Shown: positions 11,399-20,703 of the stretch, piece by piece
How the letters are laid out: every line of letters begins with the position of its first letter
Position numbering within the stretch: position 1 is the stretch's first letter
From: Macrostomum hystrix
Taxonomy: Eukaryota; Platyhelminthes; Macrostomidae
Direction: 5' to 3'
Length of the DNA: 64,000 nt
Assembly (NCBI GenBank): GCA_950097015.1
Contig: CATNEN010000029.1
Span: forward strand, 5,909,501 to 5,973,500
The notes under the pieces: model-generated
The model's input: only the letters and a program-made list of their open reading frames with translations
Told to the model about the DNA's origin: nothing
The model's database searches: none
Made by a program: the position numbers and the translations under genes

Positions 11399-11639
11399 TA
11401 TTTTTCTACAAAAAACAATATATTGTAACCAATTTTTAAGCATATAGAATTTGCAAGTGTTAAGAAAATATGCCAACTATAAGGCCCATGGGTGATCTTT
11501 TTGTTATAATTTTGAGCAATTGTTAATTGTATGGTATTGTTAGTACTTGACTTGTGTGTGTGTCTCTCATGTTATCTGAGTCATTTTGATTTGTAGTTGT
11601 TTTGTCATGTGACTGTTTTAATTGTGGCTGTTTACAGAC

Positions 11640-11960
11640 ACATAGTGGATGCCTTCGAGAACAGAACTATCTGTCCAGATGATTTCATAGTTGGCTCTCA
11701 GCTGGTCAATTACAGGGGTCACTAGGTTGGCGCAAGCATTGGGCAGCATCTTTTGACTGGTAACCTTGCAAAAGCAGATCAGCTTGGTGACATTGGCAAG
11801 TCATAGGGTAGGGCCAGTCAACTGGGTGGCTCTAGGCAGGCTGTCCAGAGTGGTGGAGAAGTCCCCCGCCCAGCTGGGTGGCTGCCCTATGCTAGCAGTT
11901 GCAGATCCGGTGCAGGCACTAGGATTAGTGCCCACATTATCTCACAATGCACCACTCAAT
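11640..11960 (-). pseudogene. Degenerate coding remnant, unidentified
   Basis: Read on the minus strand, one frame stays open for about 110 codons except for a single TGA, and gives a normal-looking protein with pieces such as AGDFSTTLDSLPRATQ and QKMLPNACANLVTPVIDQL. GC content and codon choice are those of coding DNA, unlike the flanks. There is no ATG, splice site or continuation. The pattern (F-x-x-x-LDSL, then a helix ending PVIDQL) faintly recalls the N-terminal helical domain of adenylyl cyclase-associated protein, a weak impression only. It is most likely a gene fragment or processed pseudogene in the first intron or upstream region of ARMT1. Confidence 0.35.
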
Positions 11961-12210
11961 TCGGCACCATACCTGGCACCACAGAAGTTAGCTTATTAGA
12001 AATTTTATAAGGCAACAGAAAATCAATAAGCCTTATTATAATTGAAACTCAAAATGAAGTTGTTTCCATTGTCAATAATTGATGAAAAGAATACTATTAG
12101 TTATTCCAAAATTCTGTCAATAAAATTTTTATACATAATTTATGCACATCGAGTTGTGATAACAGACTTTTAATTGCGTTGTGTTTGTTGTCTTTCGCTT
12201 TACTTTCCAG
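11961..12210 (+). other. Presumed intron ahead of ARMT1 exon 2
   Basis: AT-rich tract ending in a strong pyrimidine stretch and CAG at 12208-12210 (ctttactttccag). The initiating exon of ARMT1 must lie upstream but could not be picked out. Confidence 0.5.
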
Positions 12211-14113
12211 CAGCACTCATTGTTCACAGACACTGCCGCCAGTCAGGCAGGCGAGCTGCCCGAGCCTCTGTCGGCAAGAATTGTTGACTCATTTGCTTAT
12301 CGCACAGTTCGCGATCGGCTCCCAGTAATCCTGTCCCGCGTGGCCGACTCCATGTGTCGCAGGAAGTCGGAATTCAATCCAGCCGATATGGACCGCGTTA
12401 AGTCTGTCCTCATTGGTGGAGTGTCGCGTCTGCGAAATGAACTGCAAACTGATAAGCGGCTGCTGCCGTTGACAGACAATGCACCGGACACGCCTGCTTG
12501 GAATGCCCGCCTGGCCGACCTAACCGAGTCTCTGGGCCGGCCGCCCAGCTGGTTCAGGGATCCCTGGCTCTATGTTGAATGCTACATGTACAGGCGATTG
12601 CTGGAGTTAGTAAACCTGTCCGGCCTAAGCAGCGTTGACCTATTTGGGCCGGAGAAACGGCAGAGCTTGGAAGGTTCGGCTGCCTTAGCGTCACGGGCAT
12701 CCGAAATCGCCTTGTCAGCCGACTTGGCTAGCGAGGCATCCGACGGAGCGGCTAGACTTCGCAGCCTGCTGCGGCTTTGCCTGAATGCCAATCTGGCTGA
12801 TCTGTCCCTGTCTGCCATGGCCGAGGCTCACAAGTTGGCTGTTAGTAGTGGCACATCTCCTAGCCTGACTGTGCTGCTGGATCACACCGATCAGTTTGTG
12901 GAGTGTCTCAAACGGCGTGGATCTCAAGCCAGTGTACATGTAAGATCTAAGAGGCGTTTTTATACTTTAAAATACGAGTACAGTACAGCATTTTTCAGTC
13001 TGTATTGGTAGTGAATGACAATGTTCTCATGCTATGGGGGGTCGGTGGCAGAGCGGTTAATGCGTTTGCCTCTCGCACCAAGGTCCTTGAGCTCGATTCT
13101 GCGGCGAGGCCACATTCAATTGGGGTGCAGCAGCGGAGAGAAGGCTTTGGGGCTTGTCGCGCAATTTACACCCTTGAGGGCCAACCTCCAAGGCACAGGG
13201 AATGCAAACTGCCTGACTATGAGAAAGTCAGGGCAGATGTACACCTGTGTGAGCGTGTGCCTGTGTACAGTATTTATGTGCGAATGTGCTTAGGAGTCAG
13301 CGAAATGGGCAGAATTGCCTCCTCGCTGGCTGCGGGTCTAGTGTTACCAATTGATGTGCCATTGCGCACAGCCCTCCTGCAATTATTATTATTATTGAAT
13401 TATTATTTTTTATTTATTATATTATCCTTTGTTGGTGGTGCATGACACAATGTTCTCAATCAGTATTAGTAGTACATTACGCGACAAAAATTTAAAGTCG
13501 ATTTCGCACCCCTTTGGCCCATCAGATAGTGCTAGACAATGTCGGTCCGGAGCTGATCTCGGACCTCTGCCTAGCCGAATGCCTTCTGCGGGGCGGTCAC
13601 GCCTCGTTTGTCCGGCTGCACACTAAAGTGGCGCCATGGTTCGTATCCGACGCCACCGAGCTGGACCTGGCGGCCACCCTCGATTGGCTGGCCTCTGGCG
13701 CCGCTGGCCAGTCGTCTGTTCGTTTGGCCGAATCTCTCCGATCTCGCCTAGCAACTGGACAGCTGTTCTCTGGCGCCGACACCTTCTGGACAACTTGGCT
13801 GGCGTTTCATGACATGCCGAGCTCGGCTCTGGGCTCGAGTCTCTATGCTCAGCTGAGTCAGGCGGACTGTGTAGTACTCAAAGGCGATTTGAACTATCGC
13901 AAAGCTGTGCGGGATCTAGCCTGGCCGCCAACCACTGCCCTAGCGGACGCTGTTGGCGCTTTTCGTCCGGCTCCGCTGCTGCTGATTCGCACTTTAAAGT
14001 CGGACGTTGTAGCAGGCCTAGCGCCCGGGCAAGCCGAGGCGGCTGCGGCCGATAACGCTGACTGGATGGTGGCGGGCCGCTGCGGCTTGCTGCAATTCCT
14101 GCCCGGCTGCTAA
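12211..14113 (+). CDS. Damage-control phosphatase / acidic-residue methyltransferase ARMT1 (DUF89), first exon missing
   Basis: Two exons join in phase 0: 12211-12939 (donor GTAAGA) and 13526-14113 (acceptor cccatcag, stop TAA), giving 438 codons. Human ARMT1 has about 440 residues, so only a short start exon is unaccounted for. Landmarks include SFAYRTVRDRLP, KSEF, RLRNELQTDK, WFRDPWLYVECYMYRR, then the metal and substrate site IVLDNVGPELISDL, WFVSDAT, KGDLNYRK and, near the end, IRTLKSDVVAGL. The Asp-Asn of LDN, the Asp of VSDAT and the GDLNYRK loop are all present, so the enzyme should be active. The family is metal-dependent and cytosolic: it removes phosphate from damaged sugar phosphates, and ARMT1 is reported to methylate PCNA carboxylates. 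There is no in-frame ATG before SFAYRT, so the true start is upstream of 12210. The intron contains a full-length SINE. Confidence 0.9.
13031..13431 (+). mobile_element. tRNA-derived SINE, copy 1, inside the ARMT1 intron
   Basis: The head resembles a Ser/Leu-type tRNA gene with A-box-like ggtggcagagcggttaatgc and B-box-like gagctcgattct. A conserved body follows (gcggagagaaggctttgggg, atgagaaagtcagg, ctcgctggctgcgggtct), then a tail of att repeats. The imperfect direct repeat ttggtagtgaatgacaatgt / ttggtggtgcatgacacaat, continuing to ttctca, flanks it (about 13005-13030 and 13432-13459), the signature of retroposition. Four relatives lie elsewhere in the window. Confidence 0.9.
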
Positions 14114-14149
14114 CTATTTTTATTGAGTGTTACAGTTTTGCAAGCCTCT

Positions 14150-14405
14150 ATTGTCCAAGATTTTGCTATTGAACCTTATTGGTCCTCAGATTACTTTTTC
14201 AAATCTTTTTGGTCCTCAGATAGGGGTTTCAAGCCTCTATGGTCCTCAGATAGGGGTTTCAAGCCTCTATGGTCCTCAGATTGGGGTTTCAAGCCTCTAT
14301 GGTCCTCAAATTGGGGTTTCAAGCCTCTATGGTCCTCAGATTGGGGTTTCAAGCCTCTATGGTCCTCAGATTGGGGTTTCAAGCCTCTATGGTCCTCAGA
14401 TTGAG
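14150..14405. repeat. 30-bp minisatellite, about 8 copies, in the ARMT1 3' region
   Basis: Core ggtcctcagattggggtttc with a caagcctctat tail, starting about 40 bases after the ARMT1 stop. The first two units are divergent. It may be part of the 3' UTR. Confidence 0.95.
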
Positions 14406-14742
14406 CTACTGTGAGATAGTTTGATCGCTGTCTAATCTTGTTATAAATCATATTTCTGATCACCTCATGAAAGTCATACTAACTTGCAATGTCATACCGC
14501 CGCAGAGTTTCCGGAAGTTATGTGCTTGAAACTCTGCAGACCGATTGTGCCTAAATTTTTCGTTTTCACCGGCCTGTCAGTCCTTGCTGAAGCTATGGCC
14601 TCATTGTCTTTAGAAATTAAAAACTGCCGTTAGTATTGAAATTCTTGCAATTTCTACTTGTAAACATTGTGTGCTTTATCTCATTTATATTCAGACGGAA
14701 AGCAAACAAGGTATTCTTCTGATTCATGACCTAAATATCAGC

Positions 14743-15556
14743 GATAGTCCACAGAGAGAGTACAGGGAGGTGTTAGTGATGCTCCACAGAGTGAGTACAG
14801 GGAGGTGTTAGTGATGCTCCACAGAGTGAGTACAGGGAGGTGTTAGTGATGCTCCACAGAGTGAGTACAGGGAGGTGTTAGTGATGCTCCACAGAGTGAG
14901 TACAGGGAGGTGTTAGTGATGCTCCACAGAGTGAGTACAGGGAGGTGTTAGTGATGCTCCACAGAGTGAGTACAGGGAGGTGTTAGTGATGCTCCACAGA
15001 GTGAGTACACGGAGGTGTTAGTGATGCTCCACAGAGTGAGTACAGGGAGGTGTTAGTGATGCTCCACAGAGTGAGTACAGGGAGGTGTTAGTGATGCTCC
15101 ACAGAGTGAGTACAGGGAGGTGTTAGTAATGCTCCACAGAGTGAGTACAGGGAGGTGTTAGTGATGCTCCACAGAGTGAGTACACGGAGGTGTTAGTGAT
15201 GCTCCACAGAGTGAGTACAGGGAGGTGTTAGTGATGCTCCACAGAGTGAGTACAGGGAGGTGTTAGTGATGCTCCACAGAGTGAGTACACGGAGGTGTTA
15301 GTGATGCTCCACAGAGTGAGTACAGGGAGGTGTTAGTGATGCTCCACAGAGTGAGTACAGGGAGGTGTTAGTAATGCTCCACAGAGTGAGTACAGGGAGG
15401 TGTTAGTAATGCTCCACAGAGTGAGTACAGGGAGGTGTTAGTGATGCTCCACAGAGTGAGTACAGGGAGGTGTTAGTGATGCTCCACAGAGTGAGTACAG
15501 GGAGGTGTTAGTGATGCTCCACAGAGTGAGTACAGGGAGGTGTTAGCGATGGTCCA
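14743..15556. repeat. 35-bp minisatellite, about 23 copies
   Basis: Core ctccacagagtgagtacagg followed by gaggtgttagtgatg. Very homogeneous: most units differ only by acaggg/acacgg or gtgatg/gtaatg. Every unit contains GTGAGTAC, a near-consensus 5' splice site, and TACAG. It lies between ARMT1 and the NIFK-like gene. Confidence 0.97.
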
Positions 15557-15690
15557 CTAAACCAAACTAAGTCGCTAGTTGTTTATTAAGCTCCTTCATG
15601 TTTAATTCCAGAAAAAGCAGACAAATTAAAAGGAGTGTTAGAAAAGAATCATCCTACTAAAATAGCTGCTTTATTTACGCATCTTCAGTG

Positions 15691-16338
15691 ATGCCGCCAG
15701 CTAAAGCAGCAAAGAGGCAGAAGCTAGCCTCAAAAGCCGACAAACCAAAGAAGGCGCCGCAGAAGAGAGCCCCAAAGCAGCAACAGCAGCAGGCAGAGCC
15801 AGCCAAGGAGGCGGCAACCCCAGCTGAGGCTGCTCCAGCCAAAGTCACGCCTGGCAAGCGCAAGTCGCGCACCCTGCCAATTAGGCCGGCCCGCCGAGGC
15901 GGTCACTGCGTCCTCTTGTCCCACCTGCCCGCAGGCCTGCGCGAGCCGCAGCTGCGCCGATTCATCAGCCAGTTCGGCCGGGTCAGCCGAATTCGAGTGC
16001 CGCGCGCCGCCGGCTGCAGCGATAGAGATAGCCTGGCCAAGGGCACCAAAGGCGTGGCATTCGTTGAAATGGCCGATCCGGCCGCAGCCAAGGTTGTGGC
16101 TGACACTCTGGACAATTATCTGATGTTCACGCGACTAATTCGCTGCAAAGTGCTGCAGGATCCGAAGCGGCTCACTTTTGCGCGCGACGGCAGAAGACAA
16201 ACGAAGGCGCAGCAGAAGGCCAAGGTTGCGAAGGTGTCGGACAGCGCCACCGCGGCGCGCAATCGCTCGCGCAGATTGAGTGCGAAAGTGAAGCGTTTGC
16301 AACAACTGGATCCCCAGTTTGAGTTTGCTCAGCAGTAG
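15691..16338 (+). CDS. NIFK-like nucleolar RRM protein
   Basis: A single-exon frame of 215 residues. Residues 1-65 are a basic Ala/Lys/Pro/Gln-rich tail typical of nucleolar proteins. An RRM spans about 70-155, with RNP2-like CVLLSHLP, the loop SQFGRVSRIRVPR, RNP1-like KGVAFVEM, and then VVADTLDNYLMFTRLIRCKV. The last stretch is the feature that points to the NIFK/Nop15 family, whose members read AET-NNYL-RLL-C at this place. NIFK-type proteins act in pre-rRNA processing for the large subunit, and human NIFK also binds the Ki-67 FHA domain; no Ki-67-binding segment is recognisable here. The C-terminus (160-215) is basic and helical. The ATG follows a splice acceptor (gcatcttcag) by two bases, so the leader is spliced, in cis or in trans. 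A polyadenylation signal follows at 16490. Confidence 0.75.
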   Translation: MPPAKAAKRQKLASKADKPKKAPQKRAPKQQQQQAEPAKEAATPAEAAPAKVTPGKRKSRTLPIRPARRGGHCVLLSHLPAGLREPQLRRFISQFGRVSRIRVPRAAGCSDRDSLAKGTKGVAFVEMADPAAAKVVADTLDNYLMFTRLIRCKVLQDPKRLTFARDGRRQTKAQQKAKVAKVSDSATAARNRSRRLSAKVKRLQQLDPQFEFAQQ

Positions 16339-16489
16339 CGAGTAACCAGAGACTGTTAGCTCTGTTTGCAAGGGCCTATAGGGAGCTTGTATGCAAATAT
16401 AAAAATAACCAAGGAAAAACTCTGCGCTAAGCTGCATTTCGTTCTGAATTGTTGCGTTTGATGTTCATTTTTATTTTTATATTGTTTAG

Positions 16490-16495
16490 AATAAA
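16490..16495 (+). promoter_or_regulatory. AATAAA polyadenylation signal of the NIFK-like gene
   Basis: AATAAA about 150 bases after the stop codon, in a T-rich setting and just before the large 23-bp array begins. Confidence 0.6.
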
Positions 16496-16518
16496 ATATT
16501 TGTTTTTTTCAGAATGTC

Positions 16519-18083
16519 TACCTGAGAGTCAGTCTCCTCCCAACCTGAGAGTCAGTCTCCTCCCTACCTGAGAGTCAGTCTCCTCCCTACCTGAGAGTCA
16601 GTCTCCTCCCTATCTGAGAGTCAGTCTCCTCCCAACCTGAGAGTCAGTCTCCTCCCAACCTGAGAGTCAGTCTCCTCCCTACCTGAGAGTCAGTCTCCTC
16701 CCAACCTGAGAGTCAGTCTCCTCCCAACCTGAGAGTCAGTCTCCTCCCAACCTGAGAGTCAGTCTCCTCCCTGCCTGAGAGTCAGTCTCCTCCCTACCTG
16801 AGAGTCAGTCTCCTCCCAACCTGAGAGTCAGTCTCCTCCCTATCTAAGAGTCAGTCTCCTCCCTACCTGAGAGTCAGTCTCCTCCCTATCTAAGAGTCAG
16901 TCTCCTCCCAACCTGAGAGTCAGTCTCCTCCCAACCTGAGAGTCAGTCTCCTCCCAACCTGAGAGTCAGTCTCCTCCCAACCTGAGAGTCAGTCTCCTCC
17001 CTATCTGAGAGTCAGTCTCCTCCCTACCTGAGAGTCAGTCTCCTCCCTGCCTGAGAGTCAGTCTCCTCCCTACCTGAGAGTCAGTCTCCTCCCAACCTGA
17101 GAGTCAGTCTCCTCCCTACCTGAGAGTCAGTCTCCTCCCTACCTGAGAGTCAGTCTCCTCCCAACCTGAGAGTCAGTCTCCTCCCAACCTGAGAGTCAGT
17201 CTCCTCCCAACCTGAGAGTCAGTCTCCTCCCAACCTGAGAGTCAGTCTCCTCCCTACCTGAGAGTCAGTCTCCTCCCTGCCTGAGAGTCAGTCTCCTCCC
17301 TACCTGAGAGTCAGTCTCCTCCCAACCTGAGAGTCAGTCTCCTCCCAACCTGAGAGTCAGTCTCCTCCCTACCTGAGAGTCAGTCTCCTCCCAACCTGAG
17401 AGTCAGTCTCCTCCCAACCTGAGAGTCAGTCTCCTCCCTATCTGAGAGTCAGTCTCCTCCCAACCTGAGAGTCAGTCTCCTCCCTATCTGAGAGTCAGTC
17501 TCCTCCCTATCTGAGAGTCAGTCTCCTCCCAACCTGAGAGTCAGTCTCCTCCCTATCTGAGAGTCAGTCTCCTCCCTATCTGAGAGTCAGTCTCCTCCCA
17601 ACCTGAGAGTCAGTCTCCTCCCAACCTGAGAGTCAGTCTCCTCCCTATCTGAGAGTCAGTCTCCTCCCAACCTGAGAGTCAGTCTCCTCCCAACCTGAGA
17701 GTCAGTCTCCTCCCAACCTGAGAGTCAGTCTCCTCCCTATCTGAGAGTCAGTCTCCTCCCTATCTGAGAGTCAGTCTCCTCCCAACCTGAGAGTCAGTCT
17801 CCTCCCTATCTGAGAGTCAGTCTCCTCCCTATCTGAGAGTCAGTCTCCTCCCAACCTGAGAGTCAGTCTCCTCCCAACCTGAGAGTCAGTCTCCTCCCAA
17901 CCTGAGAGTCAGTCTCCTCCCTATCTGAGAGTCAGTCTCCTCCCTATCTGAGAGTCAGTCTCCTCCCAACCTGAGAGTCAGTCTCCTCCCAACCTGAGAG
18001 TCAGTCTCCTCCCAACCTGAGAGTCAGTCTCCTACCTATCTGAGAGTCAGTCTCCTCCCTATCTGAGAGTCAGTCTCCTCCCT
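16519..18083. repeat. 23-bp minisatellite, 68 copies
   Basis: Unit core ctgagagtcagtctcctccc followed by one of a few 3-base tails (aac, tac, tat, tgc). There are no length variants: 1565 bases divide into 68 units. The tail types are intermixed in short runs, as expected from repeated unequal exchange. It fills almost the whole space between the NIFK-like gene and SNRPG. Confidence 0.97.
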
Positions 18084-18160
18084 TCTCCTCTTAACTTTGT
18101 CGCGCATTACTAAACGCTAGCCCCCCAAACCTTTTAGCTTATTCAGCATCTGCCATTGTC

Positions 18161-18403
18161 ATGAGCAAGGCGCAGAATCCCGAGCTGAAGAAATACCTGG
18201 ACAAGCGCGTGTCCATCCAGCTGAATGGCAAGCGTCGAATCAGCGGGGTCCTACGCGGCTTTGATCCGTTCATGAATCTGGTGCTAGACGAGACGGTTGA
18301 AATTCTTCGCTCCGAGCAGCAGCAGCAGCAGCAGCGGCGCATGGGCATGATTGTTGTGCGCGGCAATTCCGTGGCGATCTTGGAATGCATGGACAGAATC
18401 TGA
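18161..18403 (+). CDS. SNRPG: Small nuclear ribonucleoprotein G (Sm-G)
   Basis: An 80-residue, single-exon protein. MSKAQNPELKKYLDKRV matches the Sm-G N-terminus. The Sm1 motif follows (LNGKRRISGVLRGFDPFMNL) and then Sm2 (VVRGNSVAILE). Sm-G is one of seven proteins that form the heteroheptameric ring on the Sm site of U1, U2, U4 and U5 snRNAs. The animal protein is normally 76 residues; here a Gln run (SEQQQQQQQRRM region, about residues 51-60) lengthens the loop between Sm1 and Sm2, where the family tolerates insertions. The ATG lies 14 bases after a splice acceptor (tagcttattcag), so the leader is spliced or trans-spliced. It lies directly downstream of the 68-unit 23-bp array. Confidence 0.95.
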   Translation: MSKAQNPELKKYLDKRVSIQLNGKRRISGVLRGFDPFMNLVLDETVEILRSEQQQQQQRRMGMIVVRGNSVAILECMDRI

Positions 18404-18856
18404 ATCGGTACCTTATTAGAATCCATACTGTTTGCCCTTGCATAAACCGTAATTAGTCGTCAAACTTGTTTAACTGCTCAACGCTACTGTAAGTAGGCTA
18501 ATACAAAAAATCATCCATTTGGCTAAAATGTTCCGAGATTCTTATGCTACGTGCTAGTTAATTTTTTTACATTTTATTCTCTCTCACTTTTATAAAACCT
18601 GACTTTGCATTTTTACTAAAAATCTGTAGGCCGCAACTTTTCTATAAATATTTTGTCTGCCAAAGGAAGAAATTGTAGGTTTTAAGAAGAATATATACAC
18701 CAAGGACTACTCAGTGCATTCGTTGCGCATTTCCTGTTTGGGTCATCAAACCTAACTATTTTTTAACGCTTCGAATTTTTAATGACTCCATTATTTTTTT
18801 AACTCAGACTTTCATTGTCGTATAGATGATGATAGTGGTTATTTCATGTCCGCCGT
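18404..18856. other. SNRPG 3' region; nothing else recognised
   Basis: AT-rich tract with no coding frame. The SNRPG 3' UTR lies here, but no canonical AATAAA is evident close to the stop. Confidence 0.4.
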
Positions 18857-19272
18857 TCCTTCAGCGGCTCGCCGCCCCTTTCCTCCATTCCCTCAGCAAC
18901 TTGTCGCCCTTTTCCTTCATTCCTCCAGCAGCTCGCCGCCCTTTTCCTCTATTCCTTCAGCAACTTGCCGCCCTTTTCCTCCATTCCTCCAGCAGCTCGC
19001 CGCCCCTTTCCTTCATTCCTTCAGCAGCTCGCCGCCCCTTTCCTTCATTCCTCCAGCAACTTGCCGCCCCTTTCCTTCATTCATTCAGCAGCTCGCCGCC
19101 CTTTTCCTCCATTCCTTCAGCAGCTCGCCGCCCCTTTCCTTCATTCCTTCAGCAGCTCGCCGCCCTTTTCCTCCATTCCTTCAGCAGCTCGCCGCCCTTT
19201 TCCTCCATTCCTTCAGCAGCTCGCCGCCCTTTTCCTCCATTCCTTTAGCAGCTCGCCGCCCCTGACCGCCAT
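18857..19272. repeat. 32-bp minisatellite, 13 copies
   Basis: Core cagcagctcgccgccctttt then cctccattcctt. The period of 32 bases was checked at 19151, 19183 and 19215. Pyrimidine-rich on the plus strand; it opens frames full of Pro/Ser/Phe that are not genes. Confidence 0.97.
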
Positions 19273-20113
19273 TTCTTCAGTAATGTTCAGCCTTGTGTGC
19301 ACCTAACCACAGCTGGGTGACTCGTATACTAATACTATACTATATCGTATTCCATGCTGGCTTAGGTCTCAAGAACTTCACAATCAGTTTTAAAGCAGAC
19401 TATCATTAGCTTTTGCTGTGAAGATCGTGCAGAAAGCCAGCCAGTTCGTGTGTCTTGCCTCGCGGGAATGTCCGCTACTTCTGTTTAACCTAGTAGAAGC
19501 AATACGAGTATGACCGCCTGGAAATATTTTAGTCAATCTACGCTCGTACTATCCGCAGAAGTCCCGACGGGTGTTTATTTTGTGGCATTTAGATCCTCTT
19601 TATCCAAACTGCTGAAGGGACTGTAGGAAATGGCTGTTCCTGAAGCCACAGCAAACTTATTGCCCTTGTGCTTCACTCGCAGCTTCCTGGATCATTGTGT
19701 TTTCTTAGCACCTTCTAAATAAGGTGCTGCTTTCTCATGAAGAACGTGTATTAAAAATGAACTTTTTTTATATTCCTATTTGTTCCTCTTTTGATAAAAT
19801 ACGTTGTCAGTCTAAGTTAATTTAGGCGATACAAGTTCCGCGTTAGTGATTCTTCCATTCGGCTCGTAGCATTGAGTTCAGTTGAGATAAACAGAACTGC
19901 TTTTGTCTCAACGTAAATATACCTTTTAACAATTTTTTAGGACATAAGTGTAGTTTATTTACCCGTAGTATTTGGCCAGCTCAGTCCTAGAAAGGTGATT
20001 TCGATTTAGTCAGCACTGGGGGTTTACCGTAGACTATAGTAGAGATTATAATGATTATGTCAGTTTTATGTTAGATTATGTTGATTATGTTACAGAGTAA
20101 TGTTAGTTCTTGT
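19273..20113. other. No gene recognised
   Basis: Average composition, no convincing frame or repeat. Confidence 0.4.
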
Positions 20114-20270
20114 CTTGTCGAAGACCCTGGTGACAAGAACCTGGTCTTCGCTGAATATCTCAACCATGCTCACGTCGGACGGCTTTGAAATTTAGTTCAT
20201 TGTTCATATATTCGATTCATATGGTGGACTTTCACGAAAATCTGTCATTCGGTTTGCGAGCTATTGTGAA
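20114..20270 (+). repeat. Dispersed repeat, copy 1
   Basis: It shares gctgaatatctc, cacgtcggacggctttgaaa and atatggtggactttcacgaa with the reverse complement of 53832-53981. The CTTGTC...GACAAG segment at its left edge (20114-20137) is flipped relative to the flanks when compared with the other copy. Confidence 0.8.
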
Positions 20271-20703
20271 GCGGCATTGAAGCCTCGAAAAGCTTATCAA
20301 CTCAGAAGTGGAAGTTGTATTTTGTACTTTTGTCCATTATGTGGTTGTTGGGCGTTGCAATCTCACTTTGCTAATTTATTCAAATCTTCCTTTTGGTGGG
20401 TAAGGCAGCGACACGTTGCTACCCTGGTTACTAAGGCATCTGCAGCCTGTCTGTTTGCCTGCCATGGATTTTAGCATGGATTGACAAATTCATATTTCTT
20501 ATAGACTATTTGACCGCGCTTAGATTCCAACCCGAGCCTTATTAGTTCAGGGATAATCCTATTGAAATGCAGCCCGAACTAAGAAAGCTTAGCCAGATGA
20601 AACTAGTAGGCAATTATACTGCAACCTGATCCTGTCCTTGAGTCCTGCATGATTGTCTTTACCACAAACTTTCGTAAATTGTCATGGAATAATATTAACT
20701 GTG
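20271..20703. other. No gene recognised
   Basis: Mixed sequence with one 65-codon frame lacking any motif. It leads into the 33-bp array. Confidence 0.35.

Noticed and set aside
13036-13100. tRNA gene (Ser/Leu-like) in the ARMT1 intron
   Set aside because: It cannot complete an acceptor stem and is joined to a SINE body repeated elsewhere; it is a tRNA-derived SINE head.
14743-18083. CRISPR-like appearance of regularly repeated blocks
   Set aside because: Units are contiguous without unique spacers, and the DNA is from a eukaryote.
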